This document shows, piece by piece, positions 17,130 to 25,781 of a stretch of DNA of 64,000 nt. Each line of letters opens with the position of its first letter. Position 1 is the stretch's first letter. The position numbers and the translations under genes were made by a program. The notes beneath the pieces were generated by a model. The model was given only the letters and a program-made list of their open reading frames with translations. It was not told the origin of the DNA and searched no databases. The DNA is from Streptomyces rubiginosohelvolus (GTDB lineage: Bacteria; Actinomycetota; Actinomycetes; Streptomycetales; Streptomycetaceae). The DNA lies in NCBI RefSeq assembly GCF_014649875.1, contig NZ_BMTW01000004.1, forward strand, positions 1 to 64,000, in the 5' to 3' direction.

Positions 17130-17846
17130 TCAGGTGCGGTAGACGTCCAGGCGGCCGCACATGCCGAACCGGCCGTACGCCGAGGGGCGTTCGGCGTGGA
17201 CGCGGGCGTCGGCGAGGTGGCCGGCCTCGCCCCGGTCCAGGGCGTCGAGCTGGTCGGCGGTCGCGGCGGCGGCCGTGGCGGCCCCCTTCTCCCAGCGGGT
17301 GCGCCACTCCCCCGTACGGGGGCGGACGAGCGCGGCGGCGGCCCGATGGAACGAGGCCAGCGGCTCCGGATCGCCGTCCTCCACCGCCTCCCGCAGGGCG
17401 AGGAACCCCTCCACGGCGAGGTCGCGCCGGGCCCGCGCCGCCTTCTCCTGCACGGCCTCCTCGGCGTCCACCGGGAGCGCCACCGCCGCGCGGTAGTCGT
17501 CCGGGTCCGTCAGCCTGCGGGGCGGCAGCGTGAGCACGGCGTCGCCCGCCTCCGGCAGCCCGCTGTTCTGCATGAGCACGATGAGACGCAGCCCGTCCTC
17601 GTTGACCAGGCGGTGGATGGTGCCCGGGGTGAACCAGACCAGCGCTCCGGGCGTCAGCGGTGTCTCCCGGTATCCGGCGGTCGTGAGGGTCTGCACGGAG
17701 CCGCTTCCGCCGACCACGACGTACCCCTCCGAGCAGGTCAGGTGGAGATGCGGGGTGCCCCCACGCTGTCCGTCGACGGCGGGCCAGTCGTAGACGGTCA
17801 GATGCGAGACGGCGACGGCGCCGGGCAGTCCTTCGAAGGTCACCAC
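17130..17846 (-). CDS. Cupin domain protein under a LacI-type operator
   Basis: A 238-residue protein whose N-terminal half is a cupin: TPHLHLTCSEGYVVVGGSG and later FTPGTIHRLVNEDGL supply the His/Glu metal ligands. The C-terminal half is helical and Ala/Arg-rich without a known domain. GTG 17846 is five bases after AGGAG; GTG 17843 is equally possible. Cupins of this size are often sugar isomerases or sugar sensors. The promoter carries a perfect 12-bp palindrome of the LacI-family type, which fits a sugar-induced gene. No sugar transporter or LacI gene is adjacent. Confidence 0.75.
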   Translation of the reverse strand: MVTFEGLPGAVAVSHLTVYDWPAVDGQRGGTPHLHLTCSEGYVVVGGSGSVQTLTTAGYRETPLTPGALVWFTPGTIHRLVNEDGLRLIVLMQNSGLPEAGDAVLTLPPRRLTDPDDYRAAVALPVDAEEAVQEKAARARRDLAVEGFLALREAVEDGDPEPLASFHRAAAALVRPRTGEWRTRWEKGAATAAAATADQLDALDRGEAGHLADARVHAERPSAYGRFGMCGRLDVYRT

Positions 17847-17888
17847 GGGGGCTCCTGGGTCTCGGCGGCACGGTCTCCCAACCGCACC

Positions 17889-17900
17889 GAAAGCGCTTTC
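17889..17900. promoter_or_regulatory. LacI-family-like operator
   Basis: GAAAGCGCTTTC is a perfect palindrome with the central CG... GC symmetry typical of LacI/GalR operators. It covers about +5 to +16 of the promoter listed next, the position of a classical road-block repressor. Confidence 0.6.
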
Positions 17901-17911
17901 TACGACTCTGG

Positions 17912-17941
17912 ACGCTAGGGCCGCCGCCGGACCCCGGTCAA
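17912..17941 (-). promoter_or_regulatory. Promoter of the cupin gene
   Basis: On the minus strand TTGACC (17941-17936), 18 bases, TAGCGT (17917-17912): a good HrdB-type promoter. Transcription would start near 17905, 60 bases before the GTG. Confidence 0.6.
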
Positions 17942-18084
17942 GGGAACCGGGCGGGCGGACAGCGCCACGGGCGGCGCACCCCGGGCATGACCACGGGCGG
18001 CTGGCGTGTGCGCGAGCCACTGTCAGTGGCCGGGTGCAGACTGGCACTGTTCCGGCACAACGGCGTATCGGGAGGTCCAGAACC

Positions 18085-19170
18085 ATGACCGATGTATTGC
18101 TCACCGCAGGCACCCGCAAGGGCCTTTTCATCGGCCGCAGGCGGGGTGGGACCTGGGAGATCACGGGCCCGCACTTCAACGCGCAGGCGATCTACTCGGT
18201 GGCCGTGGACACCCGGGGGGACACCCCGAGAATCCTGGTCGGCGGGGACAGCGCGCACTGGGGGCCGTCCGTCTTCCACTCGGACGATCTGGGCGAGACC
18301 TGGGTCGAGCCACGGCAGCCCGCGGTGAAGTTCCCCAAGTCCACCGGGGCTTCGCTGGAGCGCGTCTGGCAGCTGCATCCGGCAGGCCCCGAGGCACCGG
18401 ACGTGGTCTACGCGGGCACGGAGCCGGCCGCGCTGTTCCGTTCCGAGGACCGGGGCGAGTCGTTCGAGCTGGTCCGTCCGCTCTGGGAGCACCCGACCCG
18501 CTCGCGGTGGGAGCCGGGCGGCGGCGGTGAGGGGCTGCACACCGTCCTGACCGACTCCCGGGACGCCAAGGCCGTGACGGTCGCCGTGTCGACGGCGGGG
18601 GTGTTCCGGACGAAGGACGGCGGGGCGAGCTGGGAGCCGTCGAACAGGGGCGTCTCCGCGGTCTTCCTCCCGGACCCCGACCCGGAGTTCGGCCAGTGCG
18701 TCCACAAGGTCACCCGGGACGCGGCCGACCCGGACCGGCTCTATCTGCAGAACCACTGGGGCGTGTTCCGCAGTGACGACGCCGGTGACCACTGGAGCGA
18801 CATCGGCGCGGGGCTGCCCTCCGACTTCGGGTTCGCCGCCGTCGCGCATCCGCACCGCGGCGATACGGCGTACGTCTTCCCGATCAACGCCGACGCCGAC
18901 CGGGTCCCGGCGGAGCACCGCTGCCGGGTGTTCCGTACGACCGACGCGGGGCGCACCTGGGAGCCGCTCTCCGAGGGTCTGCCGGCCGGGGCGCACTACG
19001 GCACGGTGCTGCGGGACGCGCTCTGCACCGACGACGCGGACCCCGCCGGGGTCTACTTCGGCAACCGCAACGGCGAGTTGTACGCCAGCGCGGACGACGG
19101 GGACAGCTGGCAGCAGCTCGCCTCCCATCTGCCGGACGTCCTGTGCGTACGGGCGGTGGCGCTCGGCTGA
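18085..19170 (+). CDS. BNR/Asp-box repeat protein (sialidase-like propeller)
   Basis: A 361-residue cytoplasmic beta-propeller. Six Asp-box turns (SxDxGxTW) are visible: [45 protein letters not shown] and ASADDGDSW. Such proteins are often labelled exo-alpha-sialidase, but no signal peptide and no arginine triad can be identified, so a non-enzymatic or photosynthesis-stability-factor-like scaffold is as likely. ATG 18085 follows GGGAGG. It is followed after 67 bases by ung with its own promoter. Confidence 0.83.
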   Translation: MTDVLLTAGTRKGLFIGRRRGGTWEITGPHFNAQAIYSVAVDTRGDTPRILVGGDSAHWGPSVFHSDDLGETWVEPRQPAVKFPKSTGASLERVWQLHPAGPEAPDVVYAGTEPAALFRSEDRGESFELVRPLWEHPTRSRWEPGGGGEGLHTVLTDSRDAKAVTVAVSTAGVFRTKDGGASWEPSNRGVSAVFLPDPDPEFGQCVHKVTRDAADPDRLYLQNHWGVFRSDDAGDHWSDIGAGLPSDFGFAAVAHPHRGDTAYVFPINADADRVPAEHRCRVFRTTDAGRTWEPLSEGLPAGAHYGTVLRDALCTDDADPAGVYFGNRNGELYASADDGDSWQQLASHLPDVLCVRAVALG

Positions 19171-19199
19171 CGGGCGGTCGGCCGGAGCACCGACGGCAG

Positions 19200-19230
19200 T
19201 TGATCGGAGTGGTCGTATCAGCAGTAGAGT
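19200..19230 (+). promoter_or_regulatory. Promoter of ung, leaderless
   Basis: TTGATC (19200-19205), 19 bases, TAGAGT (19225-19230), then seven bases to the GTG start at 19238. The start codon coincides with the expected transcription start, and no Shine-Dalgarno sequence is present. Confidence 0.5.
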
Positions 19231-19237
19231 GCGGGCC

Positions 19238-19915
19238 GTGGCAGCACGACCGTTGAAAGAGATCATCGAGCCGGGGTGGGCCGACGCCCTCGAACCCGTC
19301 GCCGAACGCATCGCCGCTATGGGCGACTTCCTCCGCGCGGAGATCGCCGCGGGACGCACGTACCTGCCCTCCGGGGCTCATGTACTGCGGGCGTTCCAGC
19401 AGCCGTTCGAGGAGGTGAGAGTGCTGGTCGTCGGCCAGGATCCATATCCCACCCCAGGACACGCGATCGGGCTGAGCTTCGCGGTGGCCCCCGACGTCCG
19501 GCCGCTGCCGGGCAGCCTGGAGAACATCTTCCGGGAGCTGCACGGGGACCTGGGGCTGCCCAGACCGTCCAACGGCGACCTCACTCCGTGGACCAGGCAG
19601 GGGGTGCTGCTGCTCAACAGGGCGCTCACCACCGCGCCGCGGCGGCCCGCCGCCCACCGGGGCAAGGGCTGGGAGGAGGTCACCGAGCAGGCCATCAAGG
19701 CGCTGGTGGCCCGGGGCACCCCGCTGGTGTCGGTCCTGTGGGGGCGTGACGCCCGCAATCTGCGCCCGCTGCTGGGTGACTTCCCGGCGATCGAGTCCTC
19801 GCACCCCTCCCCCATGTCCGCGGACCGGGGCTTCTTCGGCTCGCGGCCGTTCAGCCGGGTCAACGAACTGCTGGAGCGCCAGGGAGCGGCGCCGGTGGAC
19901 TGGCGGCTTCCGTGA
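19238..19915 (+). CDS. ung: Uracil-DNA glycosylase
   Basis: A 225-residue family-1 UDG that removes uracil from DNA at the start of base excision repair. Motif A is VVGQDPYP (D68, the general base), with Pro in place of the usual His of GQDPYH; motif B is SSHPSPMS (H189), with Met for Leu. LLLNRALTT, the uracil-recognition Asn, is intact. Streptomyces genomes commonly hold two UDGs and this looks like the variant copy. GTG 19238 sits seven bases after a -10 element. Its stop overlaps the next start as GTGA. Confidence 0.9.
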   Translation: MAARPLKEIIEPGWADALEPVAERIAAMGDFLRAEIAAGRTYLPSGAHVLRAFQQPFEEVRVLVVGQDPYPTPGHAIGLSFAVAPDVRPLPGSLENIFRELHGDLGLPRPSNGDLTPWTRQGVLLLNRALTTAPRRPAAHRGKGWEEVTEQAIKALVARGTPLVSVLWGRDARNLRPLLGDFPAIESSHPSPMSADRGFFGSRPFSRVNELLERQGAAPVDWRLP

Positions 19916-21057
19916 CGTACGCCGTGGCGCCCGGCGGTCCGGCCTGTCCCGGTGCGTACGTCCTCGGGGTCGACTCCGGGGGCTCCGGGCTGCGGGTGGC
20001 GCTGGGCCGGGCGGGCGAGCCGGGGCCCCTCGCGACGACGGTCTGCGCCGAGCCGGTACGGACGGGTCCGGGCGGCATCGACGCCGGGCATCTGCTGGAT
20101 CAGCTGCTGCCCGCCGCCCGGGAGCTGCTGGAGCGGGCGTCGGCCGCCGCGTCGGCCGAAACCCGGAGCGACGCCCGGCCCAGCGGCTCCCGGGCCGACG
20201 ACGGATCGGCTCATGAGGTCGCGGCGGTGGCGATCGGGGCCGCCGGGATGGCCACGCTGGGCGAGCGGTTGCGGGCGGAGCTTCCCGGCGCGCTCACGGA
20301 CGCCCTGGGGGTACGCCGGGTGGCGCTGGCCGCCGACGCGGTGACGGCCTACGCGGGCGCGGTGGGACAGCGCCCCGGCGCGGTCGTCGCGGGCGGCACG
20401 GGCATGATCGCCCTCGGTACGGACCTGAAGGAGTGGCACAGGGCCGACGGATGGGGTCATCTTCTGGGTGACAGTGGCGGCGGTGCGTGGATCGGCAGGG
20501 CCGGGCTGGACGCGGCGATGCGGGCCCACGACGGGCGGCGGGGCGGTTCCGCCGCGCTGCTGGACCGGCTGCGGGCCGTGTTCGGGCCGGCGGAGGCGCT
20601 GCCGGGACTGCTCTATCCGCGCTCCGACCGGCCCGCCGTGCTGGCCTCGTTCGCCCCGGAGGTGGCGGCGTGCGCCGGAGCGGATCCGGTCGCCGCGGGC
20701 ATTCTGCGGCAGGCCGCGGGCCATATCGCCGAGGCGGCGGCGGCCGTGTGCCCGGCGCCGGCCGAGCCGGACGGCGAGGGCGGCGGGACCGGCCAAGTGG
20801 CCCTGACCGGCGGCCTGTTCCGGATGGGCGAGCCCTTGATCGCACCTCTGCGCGAGGAGCTGGCGCGGCTGCTGCCCGGGGCCCGGATGACCACCGCGAC
20901 GGGCGATCCGCTGACGGGCGCACTCCGGATCGCACGCGCCTTGGCGGCCGGGGACCTGCGCCTGCCGCACCACCCGACGATGTTGTTCGTACCCCGGGAG
21001 CAGGAGACCGGGCAGCGCGAGGAGACGGCGGTGCACAGCGAGCCCCGGCCGGAGTGA
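19912..21057 (+). CDS. BadF/BadG/BcrA-type ATPase, N-acetylglucosamine kinase-like
   Basis: A 381-residue ASKHA-fold protein. [13 protein letters not shown] is the phosphate-1 loop, [11 protein letters not shown] and [19 protein letters not shown] the phosphate-2/sugar region, and [11 protein letters not shown] the adenosine motif. The family includes GlcNAc kinases acting on amino sugars released from wall or chitin. It is translationally coupled to ung (GTGA overlap), an arrangement without obvious functional logic. Substrate not determined. Confidence 0.83.
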   Translation: MTYAVAPGGPACPGAYVLGVDSGGSGLRVALGRAGEPGPLATTVCAEPVRTGPGGIDAGHLLDQLLPAARELLERASAAASAETRSDARPSGSRADDGSAHEVAAVAIGAAGMATLGERLRAELPGALTDALGVRRVALAADAVTAYAGAVGQRPGAVVAGGTGMIALGTDLKEWHRADGWGHLLGDSGGGAWIGRAGLDAAMRAHDGRRGGSAALLDRLRAVFGPAEALPGLLYPRSDRPAVLASFAPEVAACAGADPVAAGILRQAAGHIAEAAAAVCPAPAEPDGEGGGTGQVALTGGLFRMGEPLIAPLREELARLLPGARMTTATGDPLTGALRIARALAAGDLRLPHHPTMLFVPREQETGQREETAVHSEPRPE

Positions 21058-21161
21058 CAGGGAGAAGGACAGGCGGGCGAATCGGCCGAATAGCGAGCCG
21101 ACAGACAGGGACACTCCGGTGGTACATCACTCATCGGACATAAGCGGATAGTTAACGCTCG

Positions 21162-21191
21162 ACCTGCCCCTCCCCGAACAGAGGGGCAGGT
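21162..21191 (+). terminator. Hairpin terminator after the kinase gene
   Basis: ACCTGCCCCTC (21162-21172) and GAGGGGCAGGT (21181-21191) form a perfect 11-bp stem with an 8-base loop, followed by AAAA. It lies 105 bases after the kinase stop and 22 bases before the next start. Confidence 0.6.
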
Positions 21192-21199
21192 AAAACCAG

Positions 21200-21205
21200 T
21201 AGCAT
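21200..21205 (+). promoter_or_regulatory. -10 element placed for leaderless transcription
   Basis: TAGCAT (TAnnnT) is followed by eight bases and the ATG of the CbiX-like gene; no ribosome-binding site is present. Confidence 0.35.
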
Positions 21206-21213
21206 GCGGCGCC

Positions 21214-22146
21214 ATGAGCACCCCCACTGGGCCCGCTTCCGGCCTGCCTGTACGAATGCCGCGACCTCGCCAGTCCGGACGGCACCGCCGCCCGGAGCCC
21301 GTGGTCGCACCTGAGGGCGCTGCCGCGCTCGTTCTCGCCGTTCCCGGTACCCCTTCCCCGGCCACGCGCAGCCTGGCCGAGGAGGTGATCAGCATCGCCC
21401 GTTCCGAGCTGCCCGGCCTCAACGCCCGGATCGGCTACCTCGACGGCGACGATGCCGAGTACCCGACCCTTGCCACCGTTCTCGCCCACAACGCCGCCGA
21501 GCGCGTCGCGCGCTTCGAGCAGGCCGTCGCGGCAGGCCGTGAGGTCGCCGAGCCCACCGGTCCGTCCGCCGTCGTGGTCCCGCTGCTCGCGGGTCCGGAC
21601 AGCGCGCTGATCCGGCGGATACGGCAGGCCGTGATGGACAGCGGTACGCAGGCCGAGCTGACCGACGTGCTCGGCCCGCACCCGCTGCTCGCCGAGGCCC
21701 TGCACGTACGGCTGTCGGAGGCCGGTCTCGCGCGCGCCGACCGCGCCCGGCTGTTCACCGTCGCCACGGCCGCCGACGGCATCGTGCTGGCGACCGTGGG
21801 CGGCGAGGAGGCCGTGCAGGCCGCCGGGATCACCGGCATGCTGCTGGCCGCCCGGCTCGCCGTGCCGGTGATGGCCGCCGCGCTGGACGTGGAGGGCTCG
21901 GTCGCCTCGATCGCGGCGCAGCTCCAGGGCTCCGGCTCCGCGCAGCTGGCGCTGGCGCCGTACCTGGTGGGCCCGGAGGTCGACCCCGGCCTGCTGGACG
22001 CCGCCGCGAAGGAGGCGGGCTGCGCGACGGCCGAGCCGCTGGGCGCCTACCCGGCGATCGGCAAGCTCGTGCTGTCCTTGTACGCCACGACGCTGGGCAT
22101 CACACCCGCGACGCCGCAGGGCACCCAGGGAGCTCAGGCTCACTGA
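21214..22146 (+). CDS. CbiX/sirohydrochlorin-chelatase-like protein lacking the catalytic histidine
   Basis: A 310-residue protein with two tandem CbiX-type half domains, the first beginning LVLAVPGTPSPATRS and including VVVPLLAGP and DVLGPHPLLAEALHVRL. In true chelatases the first strand ends in GHGS, with a metal-binding His; here it is VPGT, so the key ligand is absent. The second half is more divergent. It has an N-terminal basic tail of about 40 residues. A regulatory or structural role is more likely than cobalt or iron insertion. The gene is alone, without porphyrin genes. Confidence 0.75.
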   Translation: MSTPTGPASGLPVRMPRPRQSGRHRRPEPVVAPEGAAALVLAVPGTPSPATRSLAEEVISIARSELPGLNARIGYLDGDDAEYPTLATVLAHNAAERVARFEQAVAAGREVAEPTGPSAVVVPLLAGPDSALIRRIRQAVMDSGTQAELTDVLGPHPLLAEALHVRLSEAGLARADRARLFTVATAADGIVLATVGGEEAVQAAGITGMLLAARLAVPVMAAALDVEGSVASIAAQLQGSGSAQLALAPYLVGPEVDPGLLDAAAKEAGCATAEPLGAYPAIGKLVLSLYATTLGITPATPQGTQGAQAH

Positions 22147-22186
22147 CCGGAGGCCGTCGCCGTCGGGCGGCGGCTCGGGAAGCCGG

Positions 22187-22242
22187 ACAGCGCGGCGGGC
22201 CCGGACCGGGGATTCTCCTCCGGTCCGGGCCCGCTGCGCTGT
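22187..22242. terminator. Very strong bidirectional terminator
   Basis: A 23-position stem (22187-22209 with 22220-22242): 15 bp, one G-T wobble position, then 7 bp, around a 10-base loop. It lies between two convergent genes. Confidence 0.8.
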
Positions 22243-22281
22243 TCCCGGGCTTTCGTGGCCGGGCGAGGACGGCGCCGGGGG

Positions 22282-23343
22282 TCAGGCGAAGACGACGCAG
22301 GAGGCCGCGGGGACCTCGACGGAGCCCGCGTGGCGCGGGATGCCCGTCTCGGCGTCCACGGCGAACCAGCTGACGTTCCCGGAGTGCTCATTGGCCGCGT
22401 ACAGCCACTGTCCGCTCGGGTCGAGCGTGAGGTCGCGCGGCCAGCGGCCGCCACAGCCGACGGTGGCCACCAGGGCCGCCTTCTCGCCGCTCTCGTCGAG
22501 GGTGAGCACGGAGATGCTGTCGTGCCCCCGGTTGGCGGTCCACAGGAAGCGCCCGTCGCGGGCGACGACCACCTCGGACGGGTAGGTGCGCACCGCGTCG
22601 TCGGCCGTCTCGTGCTCGGGCAGCACCGGGGTCTCCCCGAGTACGTCGAGGCGGCCCGTCGCCGCGTCCCAGCGGCACAAGGAGAGGACCGGCTCCAGCT
22701 CGCCCAGGACGTAGGCGAGGGCGCCCGAGGGGTGGAACGCCAGATGGCGCGGTCCTGTGCCCGGGCGCAGGACCGTCTCGCCGTGCAGGCGCAGGGCGCC
22801 GGTGGCGGGGTCCAGGGCACAGACGCGTACGGAGTCGGTGCCGAGGTCCACGCTGACCAGCCAGTTCCCCGAGGGATCGGCGAGGACCTGGTGGGCGTGC
22901 GGGGCCTCCTGGCGGCCGGTGTCGGGGCCGCTGCCCTCGTGCCGGAGCACCGAGGCCGCCGCCCCGAGCGATCCGTCGGCGAGGACCGGCAGGGCGGTGA
23001 CGCTGCCGGAGGTGTAGTTGGCGGTGACCAGGTGGTTCGCGGCGAGCGCGAGGTGGGTGGGCGCGTCCCCGTCGACAGCCTGTGCGGGGCCCAGGAGTGC
23101 CGGGACGTCCTCGTCGACGGCGAAGGCGGCGGCGACGCCCGGGGCGCTCTCGCCGACCGCGTACAGGACCGTGCCGCCCTCCCGGGGGCCGACCGCGAGG
23201 AAGGAGGGATCGGCCACGGCGTCCGTGGACCCGAGCAGGGTCAGCGCCCCGGTCTCCCGGTCCACGGAGGCGGCGGTGATGCCGACCCCGCCCGCCGAGG
23301 TGAACGACCCCAAGAATGCCCGCCCGGCGCTGTTGCCGATCAT
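22282..23343 (-). CDS. Lactonase family protein (6-phosphogluconolactonase type, beta-propeller)
   Basis: A 353-residue seven-bladed propeller of the YbhE/lactonase family. Diagnostic stretches are GPRHLAFHPSGALAYVLGEL, EAPHAHQVLADPSGNWL and RWPRDLTLDPSGQWLYAAN. ATG 23343 follows AGAGGGG. It could hydrolyse 6-phosphogluconolactone or another sugar lactone in the cytoplasm; no pentose-phosphate gene is adjacent. Confidence 0.87.
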   Translation of the reverse strand: MIGNSAGRAFLGSFTSAGGVGITAASVDRETGALTLLGSTDAVADPSFLAVGPREGGTVLYAVGESAPGVAAAFAVDEDVPALLGPAQAVDGDAPTHLALAANHLVTANYTSGSVTALPVLADGSLGAAASVLRHEGSGPDTGRQEAPHAHQVLADPSGNWLVSVDLGTDSVRVCALDPATGALRLHGETVLRPGTGPRHLAFHPSGALAYVLGELEPVLSLCRWDAATGRLDVLGETPVLPEHETADDAVRTYPSEVVVARDGRFLWTANRGHDSISVLTLDESGEKAALVATVGCGGRWPRDLTLDPSGQWLYAANEHSGNVSWFAVDAETGIPRHAGSVEVPAASCVVFA

Positions 23344-23496
23344 CGCGCTACCCCTCTTCACCGTCGCCGCGATCTTCACGGGCGACGGTAGCAGGCAGGC
23401 CGCTGCGGTCCAGACCAATCCAGGGCTTCGTCATGCGGCGCGGACGGCCTCTCGGGGTGTGGGCGACCGGCGCCCTTCAGCCGACCCGGGAGGGGG

Positions 23497-23808
23497 TCAG
23501 TGGTCGTCCCAGTGGCCCTCGTGGGCCGCATGACGGTGGCCGTCGTGCACGTAGTCCACGTGGTCGCCGTGGGGGACCGCCACATGCCCGCAGCTCTCAT
23601 CGTGGACGTGGTCGTGGCCGGCATGCTCGTGATGCCCGGCGGCCTCACACTCGTCCGTGTGGCCTTCGTGCTCACGGTGCAGATGACCGTCGTGCACGTA
23701 ATCGACGTGATCATCGTGGGGGACCGCCACGTGCCCACAGCCTTCGCCGTGCGCGTGGTCGTGTCCGGGATGCGGCTGGTGCTGCAGGGATGTTGCCACG
23801 CTGTCCAT
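23497..23808 (-). CDS. Histidine-rich metal-binding protein with duplicated module
   Basis: A protein of about 103 residues, roughly a quarter histidine, with almost no hydrophobic core. It is built of two near-copies of a 40-residue unit: GHDHAHGEGCGHVAVPHDD and GHDHVHDESCGHVAVPHGD, each followed by HVDYVHDGHxH and HEGH. One or two cysteines per unit sit in xCGH. It must bind several transition-metal ions, probably Zn or Ni, as buffer or chaperone. The start is uncertain: ATG 23808, with GTG 23814 or TTG 23838 also open. It follows the FUSC gene in the same direction. Confidence 0.8.
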   Translation of the reverse strand: MDSVATSLQHQPHPGHDHAHGEGCGHVAVPHDDHVDYVHDGHLHREHEGHTDECEAAGHHEHAGHDHVHDESCGHVAVPHGDHVDYVHDGHRHAAHEGHWDDH

Positions 23809-23950
23809 CTCCACATGCTCGGGCGACCGTCCGGTCAAGGACGGCGGCTACGAACTCTCGCCTTGTCTCTCCCCTTACGGGCAAGGCTGCCATGACGGAC
23901 AGAAGCGGGCAAAAGAACCATTTCGAACAGGCAGGGGCAGTGCACCCCTC

Positions 23951-23967
23951 CGAACGTCAGGCGTTCG
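23951..23967 (-). terminator. Small hairpin over the FUSC stop codon
   Basis: CGAACG (23951-23956) and CGTTCG (23962-23967) pair across five bases that include part of the stop codon. Confidence 0.3.
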
Positions 23968-25456
23968 TCGCCGCCGCTCGGGGAGCGTGGCTCAGCGGGC
24001 TGACGAGTCCGGCGAGCGCTCGTTCCAGACCGTGCAGGTGGGCCAGGGCCGGGTCCACGGCGACTCCGGGCAGCTCGGCCAGGTGGAAGCCCCGGGGGCC
24101 CTCGGGCGCGGTCAGGGCCTCGACGGCCGCCTCCACCCGGGAGCACGCGGCCGACAGCCGCGCGTCGTGCGAGGCGTCCGGGTCGGCGGCGATGGAGGCC
24201 AGCCCCCGTACCTCCCGTACGCAGTCGTCCAGCAGCGCGATCACCTGGCGGGCGCGCGCCTTGCGGGCCGGCAGCGGGCTCAGGGGGTGCACCAGCGGAG
24301 CGAGGGAGAGCCGGACCCGGCCGAGCAGCACCTCCAGCTCGGCGACACGGGGGGCGGGGTCGGCGAGCGTCGACCCGGCGAGCCGGTCGGCCGCCTCGGC
24401 CGTGCAGGCGTGGACGCACCGCAGCGCCTTCTGGATCCAGGCGTCGGTGATGGCGTGGGTGGTGACGGGGAGGACGAGCAGCACGGCGAGCACCGCGCCG
24501 AGCGCGCCGACGGCGGTCTCCGCGACGCGCAGCCAGAGCAGGGCGGCGTCCAGGACGCCCAGCGCGCCGTAGAGCATGCCGGCCATCACCGTCACGAAGA
24601 ACATCATCCAGCTGTACGAGACCGCCGCCGTGTAGAAGATGCCGAAGACGCCGATCGCGACGACGAGGGCGGTCGGAACGGCCGCGCCGTCGAGCGGGAT
24701 GGCCACGGCGAAGCCGGAGACGATGCCGATCACGGTCCCCAGGACCCGGCGGAATCCACGGACGAGCGTTTCGCCGCGCGAGGTGGTGTTGACGAAGACC
24801 CACCAGGTGGCGCCGACCGCCCAGTACCACCGCTCGTCGGACAGGACCTGCCCGATGCCGAGCGCGAAGGCCCCGCCCAGGGTGGCCTGGACGGCCTGCC
24901 GGGTGGTGACGCGCAGCCGGCCCCGGACCTCCGGCGGAGCGGGCAGGGCGGGGAGGGGCAGCCGTCGCTCGTAGCACCACAGGCCGAAGCGCACGGTGGA
25001 CGAGGCGCACAGGGACAGCGCCACGGCGGCGTACAGCTCGGGCAGCTGGCCGGGCACGGTGTGCAGGAACTGGGCGGCGAAGAACATCATGAACGCGAAG
25101 ACGCCCAGCGCGTGCCCGCGCGGCCCCCACCGCCGGGTGTACACGCCCGCGCCCATCACGGCGAGGAAGACCAGGTCCCGGGCGAGGGGCTGGTCGTGCA
25201 GGACCGCCGCGACGGCGAGGACGGGCAGACCGGCGACCGGGAGCAGGGCGGTGGTGACCGCCTGCCCGCGCACCGTCGGGTCGGTCACGGTGAAGAGGGC
25301 GAGCAGCGCCGCCAGGCCGCCGGTGATGGCCGCCACGAGCGAATGCCCGACGAGCCCGCACAGCGCGACCGCGAGGCCGATGCCGACCACGGCACGGGAG
25401 GCGAAGCGCAGCCGGACCCGCCCCGGGTCCGGCGCCACGAACACCCTCTTCAGCAC
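23957..25456 (-). CDS. FUSC family protein (aromatic acid exporter-like)
   Basis: A 499-residue membrane protein with two clusters of hydrophobic helices (about residues 20-140 and 200-340) separated and followed by soluble helical parts, the FUSC/YccS-AaeB layout. GWCGxR-type landmarks are replaced by WYWAVGATWWVFVNTTSRGETLVRGFRRVLGT, which is close to the FUSC consensus. These proteins export aromatic acids or related stress compounds. GTG 25456 is preferred because GAAGGGG precedes it; ATG 25492 is an alternative. It is divergent from an Lrp/AsnC regulator, which probably controls it. Confidence 0.83.
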   Translation of the reverse strand: MLKRVFVAPDPGRVRLRFASRAVVGIGLAVALCGLVGHSLVAAITGGLAALLALFTVTDPTVRGQAVTTALLPVAGLPVLAVAAVLHDQPLARDLVFLAVMGAGVYTRRWGPRGHALGVFAFMMFFAAQFLHTVPGQLPELYAAVALSLCASSTVRFGLWCYERRLPLPALPAPPEVRGRLRVTTRQAVQATLGGAFALGIGQVLSDERWYWAVGATWWVFVNTTSRGETLVRGFRRVLGTVIGIVSGFAVAIPLDGAAVPTALVVAIGVFGIFYTAAVSYSWMMFFVTVMAGMLYGALGVLDAALLWLRVAETAVGALGAVLAVLLVLPVTTHAITDAWIQKALRCVHACTAEAADRLAGSTLADPAPRVAELEVLLGRVRLSLAPLVHPLSPLPARKARARQVIALLDDCVREVRGLASIAADPDASHDARLSAACSRVEAAVEALTAPEGPRGFHLAELPGVAVDPALAHLHGLERALAGLVSPLSHAPRAAATNA

Positions 25457-25579
25457 ACTTCCGCCCCTTCCGCGTCGCCGCAGAACTCGCATGAAAAAGG
25501 CGCCGCGGAAGTCCGCAGCGCCATCGACGTCTCCATTGCAGCATCCAGCGGGCGCTTGGATCAAACCGGGAGGAATATG

Positions 25580-25596
25580 CTGTACCAATGGACCAG
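25580..25596. promoter_or_regulatory. Operator-like dyad CTGnnCCAnTGGnnCAG
   Basis: Six bases on each side are symmetric (CTG, CCA / TGG, CAG) with a 17-bp span. On the minus strand TTGGTA-N17-TTTGAT, a possible FUSC promoter, starts inside it. Confidence 0.45.
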
Positions 25597-25638
25597 TAAA
25601 GAGGGTGGCGAGTCGGCCACGAGCATGCCAACGGACCA

Positions 25639-25670
25639 TCCGGGGATGAGTACGCGCACTCATCCCCGGA
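25639..25670. terminator. Perfect 13-bp hairpin in the divergent region
   Basis: TCCGGGGATGAGT (25639-25651) and ACTCATCCCCGGA (25658-25670) with a six-base loop, 112 bases before the Lrp start. As no gene precedes it on either strand it may insulate or attenuate rather than end a coding transcript. Confidence 0.5.
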
Positions 25671-25781
25671 GAGCCTCCCGGCGGCTACAGGGTCGAGGGA
25701 CTGGGTGACCGCCGGGCCGGACCCCGCACCCTGGGTACAGTCGGGGCCGGACAGGACGGCTGGGAAGGAGATCGGCGGATC

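Larger units (their letters stand above)
25457..25781. other. 325-base divergent control region between FUSC and Lrp genes
   Basis: No convincing gene. It is less G+C-rich than its flanks and contains an operator-like dyad at 25580 and a perfect 13-bp hairpin at 25639 (listed separately). Confidence 0.6.

Noticed and set aside
25577..25708. Small plus-strand frame beginning after GGGAGGAAT in the FUSC-Lrp region
   Set aside because: Third-position G/C is clearly lower than in real genes here and the frame runs through a perfect hairpin.
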